The notes below the pieces were generated by a model. The model had not been told where the DNA came from, did no database searches, and saw only the letters and a list, made by a program, of their open reading frames with translations. A stretch of DNA of 64,000 nucleotides from the NCBI GenBank assembly GCA_945897185.1, contig CAMDFC010000002.1, positions 32,218-96,217 on the forward strand, in the 5' to 3' direction. Each line of letters begins with the position of its first letter. Position 1 is the first letter of the stretch. Shown here piece by piece: positions 38,952 through 48,395 of the stretch. This DNA is from Chitinophaga pinensis. GTDB taxonomy: Bacteria; Bacteroidota; Bacteroidia; Chitinophagales; Chitinophagaceae. The position numbers and the translations under genes were made by a program.

Positions 38952-41141
38952 ATGAAAAAGAACATATGCTGCGCCTTAATTTTTTCTTTTATTTTATCCT
39001 CTTTCTCTGCTGTACTAGCACAATCGAAGTTACAATGGACCGATGATGGATTGGCATTAATTAGACTAAAGAAAAACGAATTGGTGGAGGAGTCTGTTGA
39101 AACCGGGAAAAATCGAAGGGTAATTATCAATGAACAGGATTTTGGTGTAACAGGATCCTTTACGTCTATGGATGATTTTAATTGGCATGCACCATCTTCT
39201 CAATTGCTGGTGTTCAACAATACGGCTAGGGTATGGCGTTACAAAACAAAGGGCGACTACTGGGTGTTCAACCAGAAACTAAAGAAATGGTTTCAATTGG
39301 GTAAAGGGTTACCTGCACAGTCACTGATGTTTGCAAAAATATCTCCAGATGGTAAACAGGTGGCTTATGTTTCCCAATATAATATTTATGTAGAAGAGAT
39401 AGTCACAGGTAAACGAAGGGCCTTGACAAAAAATGGTACCCGTCGTTTAATTAATGGAACTTTTGATTGGGTTTATGAAGAAGAGTTTGCTTGTAGAGAC
39501 GGATTCAGGTGGAGTGATGATGGAAAGAAAATAGCATTTTGGCAAGTAGATGCGGAAGGCACAAAAGATTTCATGATGATGGACAACCTTGCTGGTATTT
39601 ATTCCCAGCCTATTCCTGTTGAATATCCAAAGGTTGGTGAGTCTCCTTCTGCTGTTCGTATTGGTGTTGTAGATGTAACAACAGCAACACTAAAATGGAT
39701 GAATATTCCCGGCGATAATCGTCAGCATTATTTGCCCCGCATGGAATGGGCAGGTAACCAAGAATTGATCATACAACAACTCAATAGAAAACAAAACCAA
39801 AGTATACTTCACATGGCCAACGCCAATACTGGAACTAGTTTTGTTGTATACAAGGAGACAGAAGAAGCATGGATTGATATTTTGCCATCAGTAGATGATG
39901 ATTACAGTTATGGTGGATGGGATTGGTTAAACAAGGGACAATCTTTTTTATGGATGTCGGAAAAAGATGGATGGCGTCATTTGTACAATATCGCACGTAA
40001 TGGGAAAGAGGAAGTGTTGTTAACCAAAGGCAATTTTGATGTGATTGAAATTGCAGAAGTCAGGGAGTTTGAAGGATACGTGTATTATTATGCTTCACCA
40101 GAAAATGCAACACAGAAATACCTCTATCGATCAAAGTTGAATGGAGAAGGTGATCCCGAGCGTTTAACACCTGTGGATCAACCAGGAACACATAGCTATA
40201 CGGTTTCACCTAAAGCAGATCTTGCTTCTCATAGTTTTTCGAACCATAAAGTACCTTTCCTCACTGAATCTGTTCTGTTGAGTACGCACAAAGATGCCTC
40301 AGGTAAAAGCAAAGTGGCAGATGCTATTTTGCAGGCTAATACAAGAAAATCCAACTTAGAATTTTTCAAAGTAAAAACAACTCAGGGAGTTGAAATGGAC
40401 GGATGGATGGTAAAGCCAGATAATTTTGATCCCAATAAAAAATATCCAATCGTCTTCTTTGTTTATACAGAACCTGCAGGAGCGAATGTAATTGATCGCT
40501 TTGGTGTTGGAAACAACAGGCTTTATGCAGGAGATATGAAAAAAGATGGATATGTATATGTTTCAATTGATAATCGAGGAACGCCTGCACCAAAGGGAAA
40601 AGAATGGCGAAAATCCATTTATCGTAAAATTGGGATAGTGAATATAGATGATCAAGCCAATGCTGCTAAAGAAGTATTTAAGATGGGCTTCATTGATACC
40701 GCCCGTGTTGCTGTATGGGGATGGAGTGGCGGTGGATCTGCTACGTTGAATTTGTTATTCAGGTATCCTGAAATTTACAAGACCGGTATCTCCATTGCTG
40801 CTGTTGCCAACCAGCTCACCTACGACAATATTTACCAAGAAAGATACATGGGATTACCTCAAGAGAATAGAGAAGATTTTGTAAATGGTTCTCCAATCAC
40901 ACATGCAAAAAACTTAAAGGGAAATTTATTGTATATCCATGGTACGGGAGACGATAACGTGCATTATCAAAATGCAGAAATGCTACAGAATGAATTAATC
41001 AAACACAACAAACAATTTCAGTTTATGTCCTATCCCAATAGGAGTCATGGTATTTACGAGGGGGAGGGAACAACGAAACACTTATCAACCTTATACACCA
41101 ACTATCTCAAACAATATTGTCCACCAGGTCCGAGGGAATAG
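38952..41141 (+). CDS. S9 family peptidase (dipeptidyl peptidase IV-like)
   Basis: DPP-IV N-terminal propeller 'FDWVYEEEF'; catalytic 'GWSGGGSATLNL' and 'NRSHGIYEG'; signal peptide. ORF-track start at 38934 is probably 18 nt too early. Confidence 0.92.
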   Translation: MKKNICCALIFSFILSSFSAVLAQSKLQWTDDGLALIRLKKNELVEESVETGKNRRVIINEQDFGVTGSFTSMDDFNWHAPSSQLLVFNNTARVWRYKTKGDYWVFNQKLKKWFQLGKGLPAQSLMFAKISPDGKQVAYVSQYNIYVEEIVTGKRRALTKNGTRRLINGTFDWVYEEEFACRDGFRWSDDGKKIAFWQVDAEGTKDFMMMDNLAGIYSQPIPVEYPKVGESPSAVRIGVVDVTTATLKWMNIPGDNRQHYLPRMEWAGNQELIIQQLNRKQNQSILHMANANTGTSFVVYKETEEAWIDILPSVDDDYSYGGWDWLNKGQSFLWMSEKDGWRHLYNIARNGKEEVLLTKGNFDVIEIAEVREFEGYVYYYASPENATQKYLYRSKLNGEGDPERLTPVDQPGTHSYTVSPKADLASHSFSNHKVPFLTESVLLSTHKDASGKSKVADAILQANTRKSNLEFFKVKTTQGVEMDGWMVKPDNFDPNKKYPIVFFVYTEPAGANVIDRFGVGNNRLYAGDMKKDGYVYVSIDNRGTPAPKGKEWRKSIYRKIGIVNIDDQANAAKEVFKMGFIDTARVAVWGWSGGGSATLNLLFRYPEIYKTGISIAAVANQLTYDNIYQERYMGLPQENREDFVNGSPITHAKNLKGNLLYIHGTGDDNVHYQNAEMLQNELIKHNKQFQFMSYPNRSHGIYEGEGTTKHLSTLYTNYLKQYCPPGPRE

Positions 41142-41143
41142 GC

Positions 41144-42496
41144 CTATTCCGCAAAATACTGATGAAAATAAGGGATAGTCTCAATCCCTTTGTAGTAATT
41201 AAAGAGGTCGTATTTCTCATTTGGAGAGTGAAGATTATCACTGTCTAATCCGAAACCCATGAAGACAATTTTAACGCCAAGTTCTTTTTCAAACAAAGAA
41301 CAAATGGGGATGCTTCCGCCGCCTCTTATTGGGACAGGTATTTTTCCAAACGATTTTTCAATTGCTTTTGATGCTGCTTGATATGCTTTTGAATCAATAG
41401 GAGTCAAATAGGGTTCGCCACCGTGGTGTTCAGTGGTTTTGACACTGACACCTGCAGGAGCAATCTTTTTGAAATGTTCAAGTAGCATTGCTGTGATTTT
41501 AGCAGAAGATTGATTGGGCACCAAGCGTGCTGAAATTTTTGCTGTTGCTTTTGATGGAAGTACTGTTTTAGATCCTTCACCTGTATATCCGCCCCAGATG
41601 CCATTTACTTCTAGTGTTGGGCGTATACCGGTTCTTTCATGGGTGCTGTATCCTTTTTCACCATATACAACATCTATCCCCAAATCTTTTGCATAAGCAG
41701 CTTCATTAAATGGTGCTTTTGCTAATAAAGTCCTTTCTTCAACACTGGCATCTAGTACATCATCATAAAAGCCAGGAATGGTGATGTGGTTATTTTCATC
41801 ATGACAAGAAGCAATCATTTTTGCAAGAATGGTAGCAGGATTTGCAACGGCTCCTCCATATACCCCGCTGTGCAAATCACGGTTCGGTCCAGTTACCTCC
41901 ACTTCTATATAACTTAATCCTCTTACACCAGTATCAATCGATGGCGTATCCATACTAATCATTGCCGTATCGCTAATCAGAATTACGTCGCATTTGAGTA
42001 ATTCCCTGTTTGCTTGGACAAATTTTGCCAAATTGGGCGAACCAATCTCTTCCTCTCCCTCAATACAGAATTTGATGTTGGTCTTTAACACGTTGGTTTT
42101 TACCATCAACTCCAAAGCCTTTATGTGCATGTAAAATTGTCCCTTATCGTCACAAGCTCCTCTGGCAAAAATTTTACCATCCTTAATTATTGGATCAAAA
42201 GGACCGCTATGCCATAATTCTAGCGGATCTGCTGGTTGAACATCGTAATGGCCATATACCAATACGGTAGGCAATGCAGGGTCTGTCATTTTCTCACCAT
42301 AAACGATGGGATGGCCATCTGTTTCAATGATCATGGCTTGATCTGCACCCGCTTCCAACAGCGAATTCTTTACAGATTCAGCACAGGTAATCATGTCTTT
42401 TTTATGTTCAGTTTTTGCACTTACTGAAGGAATTCGCAACAAATCCAAGAGCTCATTTAGAAAACGCTCTTTGTGGGTGTTGATATAAGCATTCAT
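41144..42496 (-). CDS. M20 family dipeptidase
   Basis: 'VLVYGHYDVQPADPLELW', 'GACDDKGQFYMH' and 'EGEEEIGSPNL'. Confidence 0.93.
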   Translation of the reverse strand: MNAYINTHKERFLNELLDLLRIPSVSAKTEHKKDMITCAESVKNSLLEAGADQAMIIETDGHPIVYGEKMTDPALPTVLVYGHYDVQPADPLELWHSGPFDPIIKDGKIFARGACDDKGQFYMHIKALELMVKTNVLKTNIKFCIEGEEEIGSPNLAKFVQANRELLKCDVILISDTAMISMDTPSIDTGVRGLSYIEVEVTGPNRDLHSGVYGGAVANPATILAKMIASCHDENNHITIPGFYDDVLDASVEERTLLAKAPFNEAAYAKDLGIDVVYGEKGYSTHERTGIRPTLEVNGIWGGYTGEGSKTVLPSKATAKISARLVPNQSSAKITAMLLEHFKKIAPAGVSVKTTEHHGGEPYLTPIDSKAYQAASKAIEKSFGKIPVPIRGGGSIPICSLFEKELGVKIVFMGFGLDSDNLHSPNEKYDLFNYYKGIETIPYFHQYFAE

Positions 42497-42680
42497 TTTC
42501 TGGACTTTTAAATGTGTTTTTTGTACACAATGGTTTAAAAAAAGGGTTCAAAAAAAATTTTCGGAATCAAATCCATCCATATATTTGGTAACGATTGCAT
42601 GTCAATTATCAGCCTTTGTGAATACGAGAGCCTCGGCTTCGTTTTTTACAGAGGCTGAACCTATTTAGGGAGAACCTAAT

Positions 42681-43409
42681 TTATCTTGCTCTCACCAACA
42701 TGTCTTCCACAAATTTCCAATTCACCAAGTTATACCAACTGCTCACATATTCTGCTCTTCTATTTTGGTATTTGAGATAATAGGCGTGCTCCCAAATATC
42801 TATTCCCAGCAATGGTGTTCCTTTAATTGGAGAGATGTCCATTAGCGGATTGTCTTGGTTTGGCGTTGAACCTATTTGTAAAGATTTTTTTTCATCAAGG
42901 TACAGCCAAGCCCAACCACTACCGAATCTACCCATGGCCGTTTCACTCAATTTAGTTTTAAAATTTTCAAAGCTGTTGAAAGTGGTGTTGATAGAATCAC
43001 TCAGTATACCTTGGTGGAGTGATTTACCAGCGGGTTGCATACACTTCCAAAACAATTCATGGTTGTAATGTCCACCACCATTGTTTCTCATTTTTGGAGA
43101 GTAAATCGATATTGTTTTTAAAATTTGCTCTAATTCCAATTCAGTCCCTTTTAGTTCAGCTGTTACAGCATCATTTAAGTTTTTGGTGTAAGCCGCAGCG
43201 TGCTTGGAATAATGAATTTCCATAGTCATGGCATCTACATAAGGCTCAAGCGCATTGAAACCATAGGGAAGAGGAGATTGATTGAAAGCAACAAGTTGTT
43301 GAGATGGATTTGCAAATGCAGTATTGTTTCCAATGCCGATGGCTGAAGTTATTATCCCAGCTTTAAGTGTATCGCTTATGAATTTTCTTCTGGTATTGCT
43401 GTTTTCCAT
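42681..43409 (-). CDS. Exported Fe/Mn superoxide dismutase
   Basis: 'NTRRKFISDTLKAG' TAT-like signal; 'GGHYNHELFWKCM', 'GSGWAWLYLD' and 'DIWEHAYYLKYQNRRAEYVSSWYNLVNW'. Confidence 0.9.
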   Translation of the reverse strand: MENSNTRRKFISDTLKAGIITSAIGIGNNTAFANPSQQLVAFNQSPLPYGFNALEPYVDAMTMEIHYSKHAAAYTKNLNDAVTAELKGTELELEQILKTISIYSPKMRNNGGGHYNHELFWKCMQPAGKSLHQGILSDSINTTFNSFENFKTKLSETAMGRFGSGWAWLYLDEKKSLQIGSTPNQDNPLMDISPIKGTPLLGIDIWEHAYYLKYQNRRAEYVSSWYNLVNWKFVEDMLVRAR

Positions 43410-44845
43410 TTTAGGTTGTTTTGTTTTTTAATGTAGTTTTTTGCATTTTTGAACAGTCGGAAATAAAATTCATTGTTGAAAAGCTGAGAGTCATTCATTG
43501 CTTTGTATACCAGAAAACAGCCAATAGGCAGAAGTACAAGGCTAGGCAGCCAAATACCCCAGAATGTTGGCATCAACCCTTGTCTAACAAACTTTTCTCC
43601 AAACATGTTTAACAGATGAAAAATAAGAAAGAAGCCAACAGCAACAACCAAGGGCATACCCAATCCACCTTTTCTTATTATAGAACCCAAGGGCGCGCCA
43701 ATGATGAACAAGACAATACAGGCAAAAGACAATGCAAATTTTTTATGCCATTCAATATTAAATAGCCTAAGGTCAAAAGCCCTTTGAATATAATCTTCTA
43801 CAATAAGTTGGGTTGAACTTTTGAGAATATTTGTTTTATCTGCTGCTTTCGAATAGACAATATTAATTACCGAATCGGGTAAAAGATCACCATAGCTGCT
43901 TACTTTTTTTATACGTGTCTTTTTGTTTTCATTCCAACCCTTCTCCATGAATTTTGAAAACAAAAAGTAAGAAGTCACTTCTTTTGTTAACCTGTCATTT
44001 TGAATTCTCGACATATCCTTCTTGATAGAATCAGTTGCCCTACTCAGTTGTCTGATGTTTAACATCTGGTAACTGCGTTTAAAAAGGCTGTCCGGTGTTT
44101 TTAATACATCAAAGGTGCTGAGGTCAAATACCTTTTTATATTTCTTAAATCCTAATCTGTAATAGTCGGTGGCAAGGGTGTTATACGGACCAATTTCTTG
44201 GTATCGCCATCCATTTTCAAGATCAAATTCTAAAAACTTTTTATCATCACTTATACGCATTACCCCCTTTTCAGCAATGATGAAATTGTCTTGAAGAGAA
44301 TATTGATTTTCATAAATAATTACATCTTTTATGGTATTGCCATCCTCCTCTTTTTGTCCCACTTTAATTGCAAAACCAGGTAGCTTATCATAAAAAATAC
44401 CTTCTTTAATGTCGAAAGCTGGTTTAGCAACGCGTATATCATACAGCATGGTGGTAAACTTTAAGTTGGCCACGGGCATTAAAAAATTCGAAATGCAAAA
44501 AGCAATGCCAGCAATGAGTATCGATATAATCAACAAGGGTCTCATAAATCGCAACAGGGAAATGCCTGCTGATTTGATGGCAACCAACTCAAAACTTTCA
44601 CCCAAGTTTCCGAAGGTCATGATGGATGAAATTAAAATTGCCAAGGGGAGTGCAAGTGGAATTGCAGTAACCGTTACATAAGAGGTGAGTTCAAGAATAC
44701 TAAAAAGATCAAGACCTTTCCCTACAAGATCGTCTATGTATTTCCAAAAAAATTGCATCACCAACACAAAGAGGGTGATGAAGAAGGTCGTAATAAACGG
44801 ACCAATAAATGCTTTTAAAATAAGTTTATCAAGTTTCTTGATCAT
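43376..44845 (-). CDS. LptF/LptG family permease (YjgP/YjgQ)
   Basis: 489 aa; N- and C-terminal TM bundles; 'FLYVMQFFWKYIDDLVGKGL'-type N-terminus and 'GAPLGSIIRKGGLGMPL'. Confidence 0.9.
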   Translation of the reverse strand: MIKKLDKLILKAFIGPFITTFFITLFVLVMQFFWKYIDDLVGKGLDLFSILELTSYVTVTAIPLALPLAILISSIMTFGNLGESFELVAIKSAGISLLRFMRPLLIISILIAGIAFCISNFLMPVANLKFTTMLYDIRVAKPAFDIKEGIFYDKLPGFAIKVGQKEEDGNTIKDVIIYENQYSLQDNFIIAEKGVMRISDDKKFLEFDLENGWRYQEIGPYNTLATDYYRLGFKKYKKVFDLSTFDVLKTPDSLFKRSYQMLNIRQLSRATDSIKKDMSRIQNDRLTKEVTSYFLFSKFMEKGWNENKKTRIKKVSSYGDLLPDSVINIVYSKAADKTNILKSSTQLIVEDYIQRAFDLRLFNIEWHKKFALSFACIVLFIIGAPLGSIIRKGGLGMPLVVAVGFFLIFHLLNMFGEKFVRQGLMPTFWGIWLPSLVLLPIGCFLVYKAMNDSQLFNNEFYFRLFKNAKNYIKKQNNLKWKTAIPEENS

Positions 44846-45225
44846 GCCCTATTGCCGAGTCTATGAAAAAGGTCATGCACCTGAACATCCCAAAGTCTGG
44901 TTTGATCTGCAATATCTTTTTTCTCTGCAAAATCTTTTATGATAAGAATGGTTTGGCTGCTTACTTCTGTTTTCTCAATACAGAATTCAAAATATTCATT
45001 TTTTGGGGCGTGCAACCAGTGGTATCTGATGAACTTGCCCGCTTCAACATCTATAATTTCAGCTTTCTCTGTGGAGCCATTCCATGAAAAGGTGAAAACA
45101 GTATCTCGCTCATCAACTTTATTTGCAAACCATTCTTGCATACCAGCAGGAGTGGATAAAAACTCAAAAAGGATATTTGGAGAGCATCTCACTGGATACT
45201 CAATAGAAAACAATTGTTTACTCAT
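44842..45225 (-). CDS. START-like/SRPBCC domain protein
   Basis: 127 aa; 'FSIEYPVRCSPNILFEFLSTPAGMQEWFA' typical of Bacteroidota START-like proteins. Confidence 0.85.
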   Translation of the reverse strand: MSKQLFSIEYPVRCSPNILFEFLSTPAGMQEWFANKVDERDTVFTFSWNGSTEKAEIIDVEAGKFIRYHWLHAPKNEYFEFCIEKTEVSSQTILIIKDFAEKKDIADQTRLWDVQVHDLFHRLGNRA

Positions 45226-45507
45226 GTCTTTGGTTTAACTCTTTACGCGCAATAATTCGAATGCACCTTGCAATGATAGAAAAATATCACTATTGAAAAA
45301 ATATAATTTGATGTTTCTTTCCAACTTTTTACACGTGATTTTCCCCATTGAAGGAATATTTGTCCAAATATATGAATATCAGTCAGTTATGGAAAACGCT
45401 TCAAAGAAATTACGTATTCCTACTTAGGATTTAACAATAATTTCTTAAATCCTTCGTTTTGGTTGAACACCTGGAAAAAATTCAGGTATTTAAATCCTAC
45501 CCCCCCC

Positions 45508-46374
45508 ATGAGCATGCGTCAACTTAGAATCAGCAAGTCAATTACAACGCGCGAAGCGCCGAGTTTAGAGAAATATTTTAGCGACATCAGTAGAGTAGAT
45601 ATGGTCAATGCCGATGAAGAGGCTGTTTTAGCTAAACGAATCAAGAGAGGGGATCAGTCGGCGGTAGAACGCCTTACAAAAGCAAATTTACGTTTTGTTG
45701 TGTCTGTTGCCAAGCAATACCAGTTTCAGGGATTGTCATTATCAGACCTTATCAATGAAGGCAATCTTGGGTTAATAAGGGCAGCCAAAAAATTTGATGA
45801 AACCAAGGGGTTTAGGTTTATTTCCTATGCTGTTTGGTGGATTCGTCAGAGCATCATGCAAGCGCTGGCCGACCAATCAAGGATTGTGCGCATACCACTA
45901 AACAAAGTAGGTATGAACAATAAAGTTTCAAGAGCTTCACAACAATTGGAGCAAAACTTTGAGCGTGAACCCACTGCAGAGGAAATTTCTGAGTACTTAG
46001 ATATGGATTTAGATGATGTTTCATCTTCTATTAATTTCAGTAACCGTCACCTTAGTATTGATTCTCCAATTGGTGAAGATGGAGATGGTACCATGATTGA
46101 CATTATGGAAAATGAAAATGTAGATGCGGTTGATGGTGAAAGTCAAAAAGAATCAATGTTTTACGAAATTGAACTTGCCCTTGGTAGTTTGCCAGACAAG
46201 CAACAACGGGTCTTGAAATGTCTTTATGGAATTGGAATGGACAGTCCCATGGGAATGGAAGAAATCGGAGAGGAATTTGGACTTACAAGAGAGCGTGTTC
46301 GTCAAATACGTGATAAGGCTTTGATGACCCTAAGACGACATGGTAATGCACAAAGACTCAAAACCTACCTTTAG
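45508..46374 (+). CDS. rpoD: RNA polymerase sigma factor RpoD/SigA family (short primary-type)
   Basis: 'MRQLRISKSITTREAPSLEKYFSDI', 'GNLGLIRAAKKFDETKGFRFISYAVWWIRQSI' and 'LTRERVRQIRDKAL'; ATG 45508 (or 45514) preferred over TTG 45463. Confidence 0.93.
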   Translation: MSMRQLRISKSITTREAPSLEKYFSDISRVDMVNADEEAVLAKRIKRGDQSAVERLTKANLRFVVSVAKQYQFQGLSLSDLINEGNLGLIRAAKKFDETKGFRFISYAVWWIRQSIMQALADQSRIVRIPLNKVGMNNKVSRASQQLEQNFEREPTAEEISEYLDMDLDDVSSSINFSNRHLSIDSPIGEDGDGTMIDIMENENVDAVDGESQKESMFYEIELALGSLPDKQQRVLKCLYGIGMDSPMGMEEIGEEFGLTRERVRQIRDKALMTLRRHGNAQRLKTYL

Positions 46375-46400
46375 TCTTTAAAATTCAAGGTTTCATAGTC

Positions 46401-46430
46401 TTTGTCTAATGGGTATTATAACTAACTTTG
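46401..46430 (+). promoter_or_regulatory. ffh promoter: TTTG-N18-TAACTTTG
   Basis: Full match to the Bacteroidota -33/-7 consensus; -7 box 46423-46430. Confidence 0.65.
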
Positions 46431-46452
46431 CTTCCCCAAGCAAAGTTTTTTT
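46424..46452 (+). terminator. Intrinsic terminator after rpoD, overlapping the ffh promoter
   Basis: aactttgctt-cccc-aagcaaagtt perfect 10-bp stem followed by a T-tract ending at the base before the ffh ATG. Confidence 0.75.
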
Positions 46453-47772
46453 ATGTTTGAAAATTTAAGTGAAAAAATTGCCTCGGCCTTTAAGCAAATT
46501 AAAGGAGAGGGTAGAATTACAGACCTGAATATTGCCAATACGGTAAAAGAAATTCGTAAGGCACTTTTGGATGCCGACGTTAATTTCAAAATTGCCAAAG
46601 AATTTACAGATCGTGTTAAAGAGAAAGCACTTGGAGAAAAAGTAATCAATGCCATAAGTCCAAGTCAGTTGATGGTTAAAATTGTACAAGATGAACTGAC
46701 TCAACTCATGGGTGGAGAAGCCAGCGATTTTGATACTAGCGGGAATCCAACCATCATTCTTATTGCAGGTTTACAAGGCTCCGGTAAAACTACCTTCAGC
46801 GGAAAATTGGCCAATTACTTAAAAACCAAAAAAGGGAAATCGCCCTTGTTGGTGGCTGGTGACGTATATAGGCCGGCAGCAATAAATCAACTTCAGGTTT
46901 TAGGTGGCCAAATTGGGGTAGATGTTTATGCTGAACCCGAGAACAAAGACCCTAGGTCAATTGCAGAAAACGCACTAAAGCATGCAAAAGCAACCAACAA
47001 GAATGTGGTGATTGTAGATACGGCAGGTAGGTTGGCTATTGATGAGGTAATGATGAATGAGGTTGCTGGCTTAAAACAATACCTTAAGCCAAATGAAATT
47101 CTTTTTGTAGTTGATGCAATGACCGGTCAGGATGCTGTAAACACGGCAAAGGCTTTCAATGACAGGCTTGATTTTACGGGTGTTGTTCTTACCAAAATGG
47201 ATGGAGATACCCGCGGTGGTGCTGCTCTTTCTGTAAAATATACTGTTCAGAAGCCCATCAAATTTGTAAGTAACGGTGAGAAAATGGAAACGTTAGACGT
47301 TTTCTATCCTGAAAGGATGTCTCAGCGTATTCTAGGAATGGGTGATATTGCTTCTTTGGTAGAAAGAGCCCAGGCACAGTTTGATGAAGAGCAAGCAAAA
47401 AAACTCGAGAAGAAAATACGTAAAAATCAATTTGATTTTCAAGATTTTCTTGATCAATTGCAACAGATCAAAAAAATGGGTAACCTAAAAGATTTGATGG
47501 GAATGATTCCTGGAATGGGTAAAGCCATGAAGGACATTGACATCAGTGACGATGCATTTAAGGGGGTGGAGTCTATTATTAGCTCAATGACACCTTTCGA
47601 GCGTTCAAACCCAGATAAAATTGATCCAAGTAGAAAAAAGAGAATTGCAGTAGGTTGTGGAAGAGACATGAATGAGCTCAATCAGTTTTTCAAGCAGTTT
47701 GATCAGATGAAACAAATGATGAAGGGAATGAGCAATATGCCTGCAATGCCAAAAATGGGCAGGAGGATGTAA
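46453..47772 (+). CDS. ffh: Signal recognition particle GTPase
   Basis: 'LIAGLQGSGKTTFSGKLANYLK', 'VDTAGRLAIDEVMM', 'TKMDGDTRGGAALS' and Met-rich M domain. Confidence 0.97.
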   Translation: MFENLSEKIASAFKQIKGEGRITDLNIANTVKEIRKALLDADVNFKIAKEFTDRVKEKALGEKVINAISPSQLMVKIVQDELTQLMGGEASDFDTSGNPTIILIAGLQGSGKTTFSGKLANYLKTKKGKSPLLVAGDVYRPAAINQLQVLGGQIGVDVYAEPENKDPRSIAENALKHAKATNKNVVIVDTAGRLAIDEVMMNEVAGLKQYLKPNEILFVVDAMTGQDAVNTAKAFNDRLDFTGVVLTKMDGDTRGGAALSVKYTVQKPIKFVSNGEKMETLDVFYPERMSQRILGMGDIASLVERAQAQFDEEQAKKLEKKIRKNQFDFQDFLDQLQQIKKMGNLKDLMGMIPGMGKAMKDIDISDDAFKGVESIISSMTPFERSNPDKIDPSRKKRIAVGCGRDMNELNQFFKQFDQMKQMMKGMSNMPAMPKMGRRM

Positions 47773-47790
47773 AATTTACGGCATATCAAT

Positions 47791-47820
47791 TTTGATTTCC
47801 CCTTTTTTGTAGTATATTTG
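47791..47820 (+). promoter_or_regulatory. rpsP promoter: TTTG-N18-TATATTTG
   Basis: Same spacing as the ffh promoter; 54 nt before the rpsP ATG. Confidence 0.7.
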
Positions 47821-47874
47821 CAGTCCTAATTGAAACCCTATTTTTTAACAACCCAATAAAAATTTCTATTTTTT

Positions 47875-48342
47875 ATGGCTGTAAAGATTCGCCTCCAGCG
47901 TCACGGAAGCAAAAAAAGACCTTTCTATTTTATCGTAGTTGCAGACGCACGTGCACCTCGCGATGGTAAGTTTATCCAGAAAATTGGTACTTACAACCCA
48001 CTAACGCATCCAGCAACTGTTTTGATCGACCGTCAAAAGTCATTGGAATGGTTGGGTAATGGTGCACAACCCACAGACACTGTTAGAAAAATACTCTCTT
48101 CAAAAGGAGTGTTGTTTTTAAAACACCTTTTGCGTGGTGTTGACTTGGGCTTGTTTGATCATGCAACTGCAATGACCAAGTTTGAAGCATGGCACCAAGA
48201 GCAAGAAGCAAAGGGTAGAGCCCGTTATGAAGCTGCTGCACGTGAGCGTCGTCAAAGACGTACTCCTGCTCCTGCTCCTGCTCCAAGAGCGCCAAAACCT
48301 GCTCCAGAACAAGAGCAAACTGAAGAACCTTCTGCTGAGTAA
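47875..48342 (+). CDS. rpsP: 30S ribosomal protein S16 with Ala/Pro-rich C-terminal tail
   Basis: '[42 protein letters not shown]'. Confidence 0.97.
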   Translation: MAVKIRLQRHGSKKRPFYFIVVADARAPRDGKFIQKIGTYNPLTHPATVLIDRQKSLEWLGNGAQPTDTVRKILSSKGVLFLKHLLRGVDLGLFDHATAMTKFEAWHQEQEAKGRARYEAAARERRQRRTPAPAPAPRAPKPAPEQEQTEEPSAE

Positions 48343-48364
48343 AATCATTTTACAATAAATATGA

Positions 48365-48393
48365 AAGCCTCGTATTTTACGGGGCTTTTTTTT
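48365..48393 (+). terminator. Terminator-like hairpin between rpsP and rimM
   Basis: aagcctcgt-atttt-acggggctt (one T-G pair) followed by T-tract ending about 3 nt before the rimM ATG. Confidence 0.75.
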
Positions 48394-48395
48394 AC

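Noticed and set aside
42497-42680. 184-bp intergenic gap as possible tRNA or riboswitch
   Set aside because: No cloverleaf, no CCA end and no riboswitch consensus recognised by eye.
45356-45371. ATATTTG-TC-CAAATAT palindrome upstream of the rpoD-like gene
   Set aside because: AT-rich 16-bp palindrome in an AT-rich intergenic region; plausible by chance and 150 bp from the start codon.
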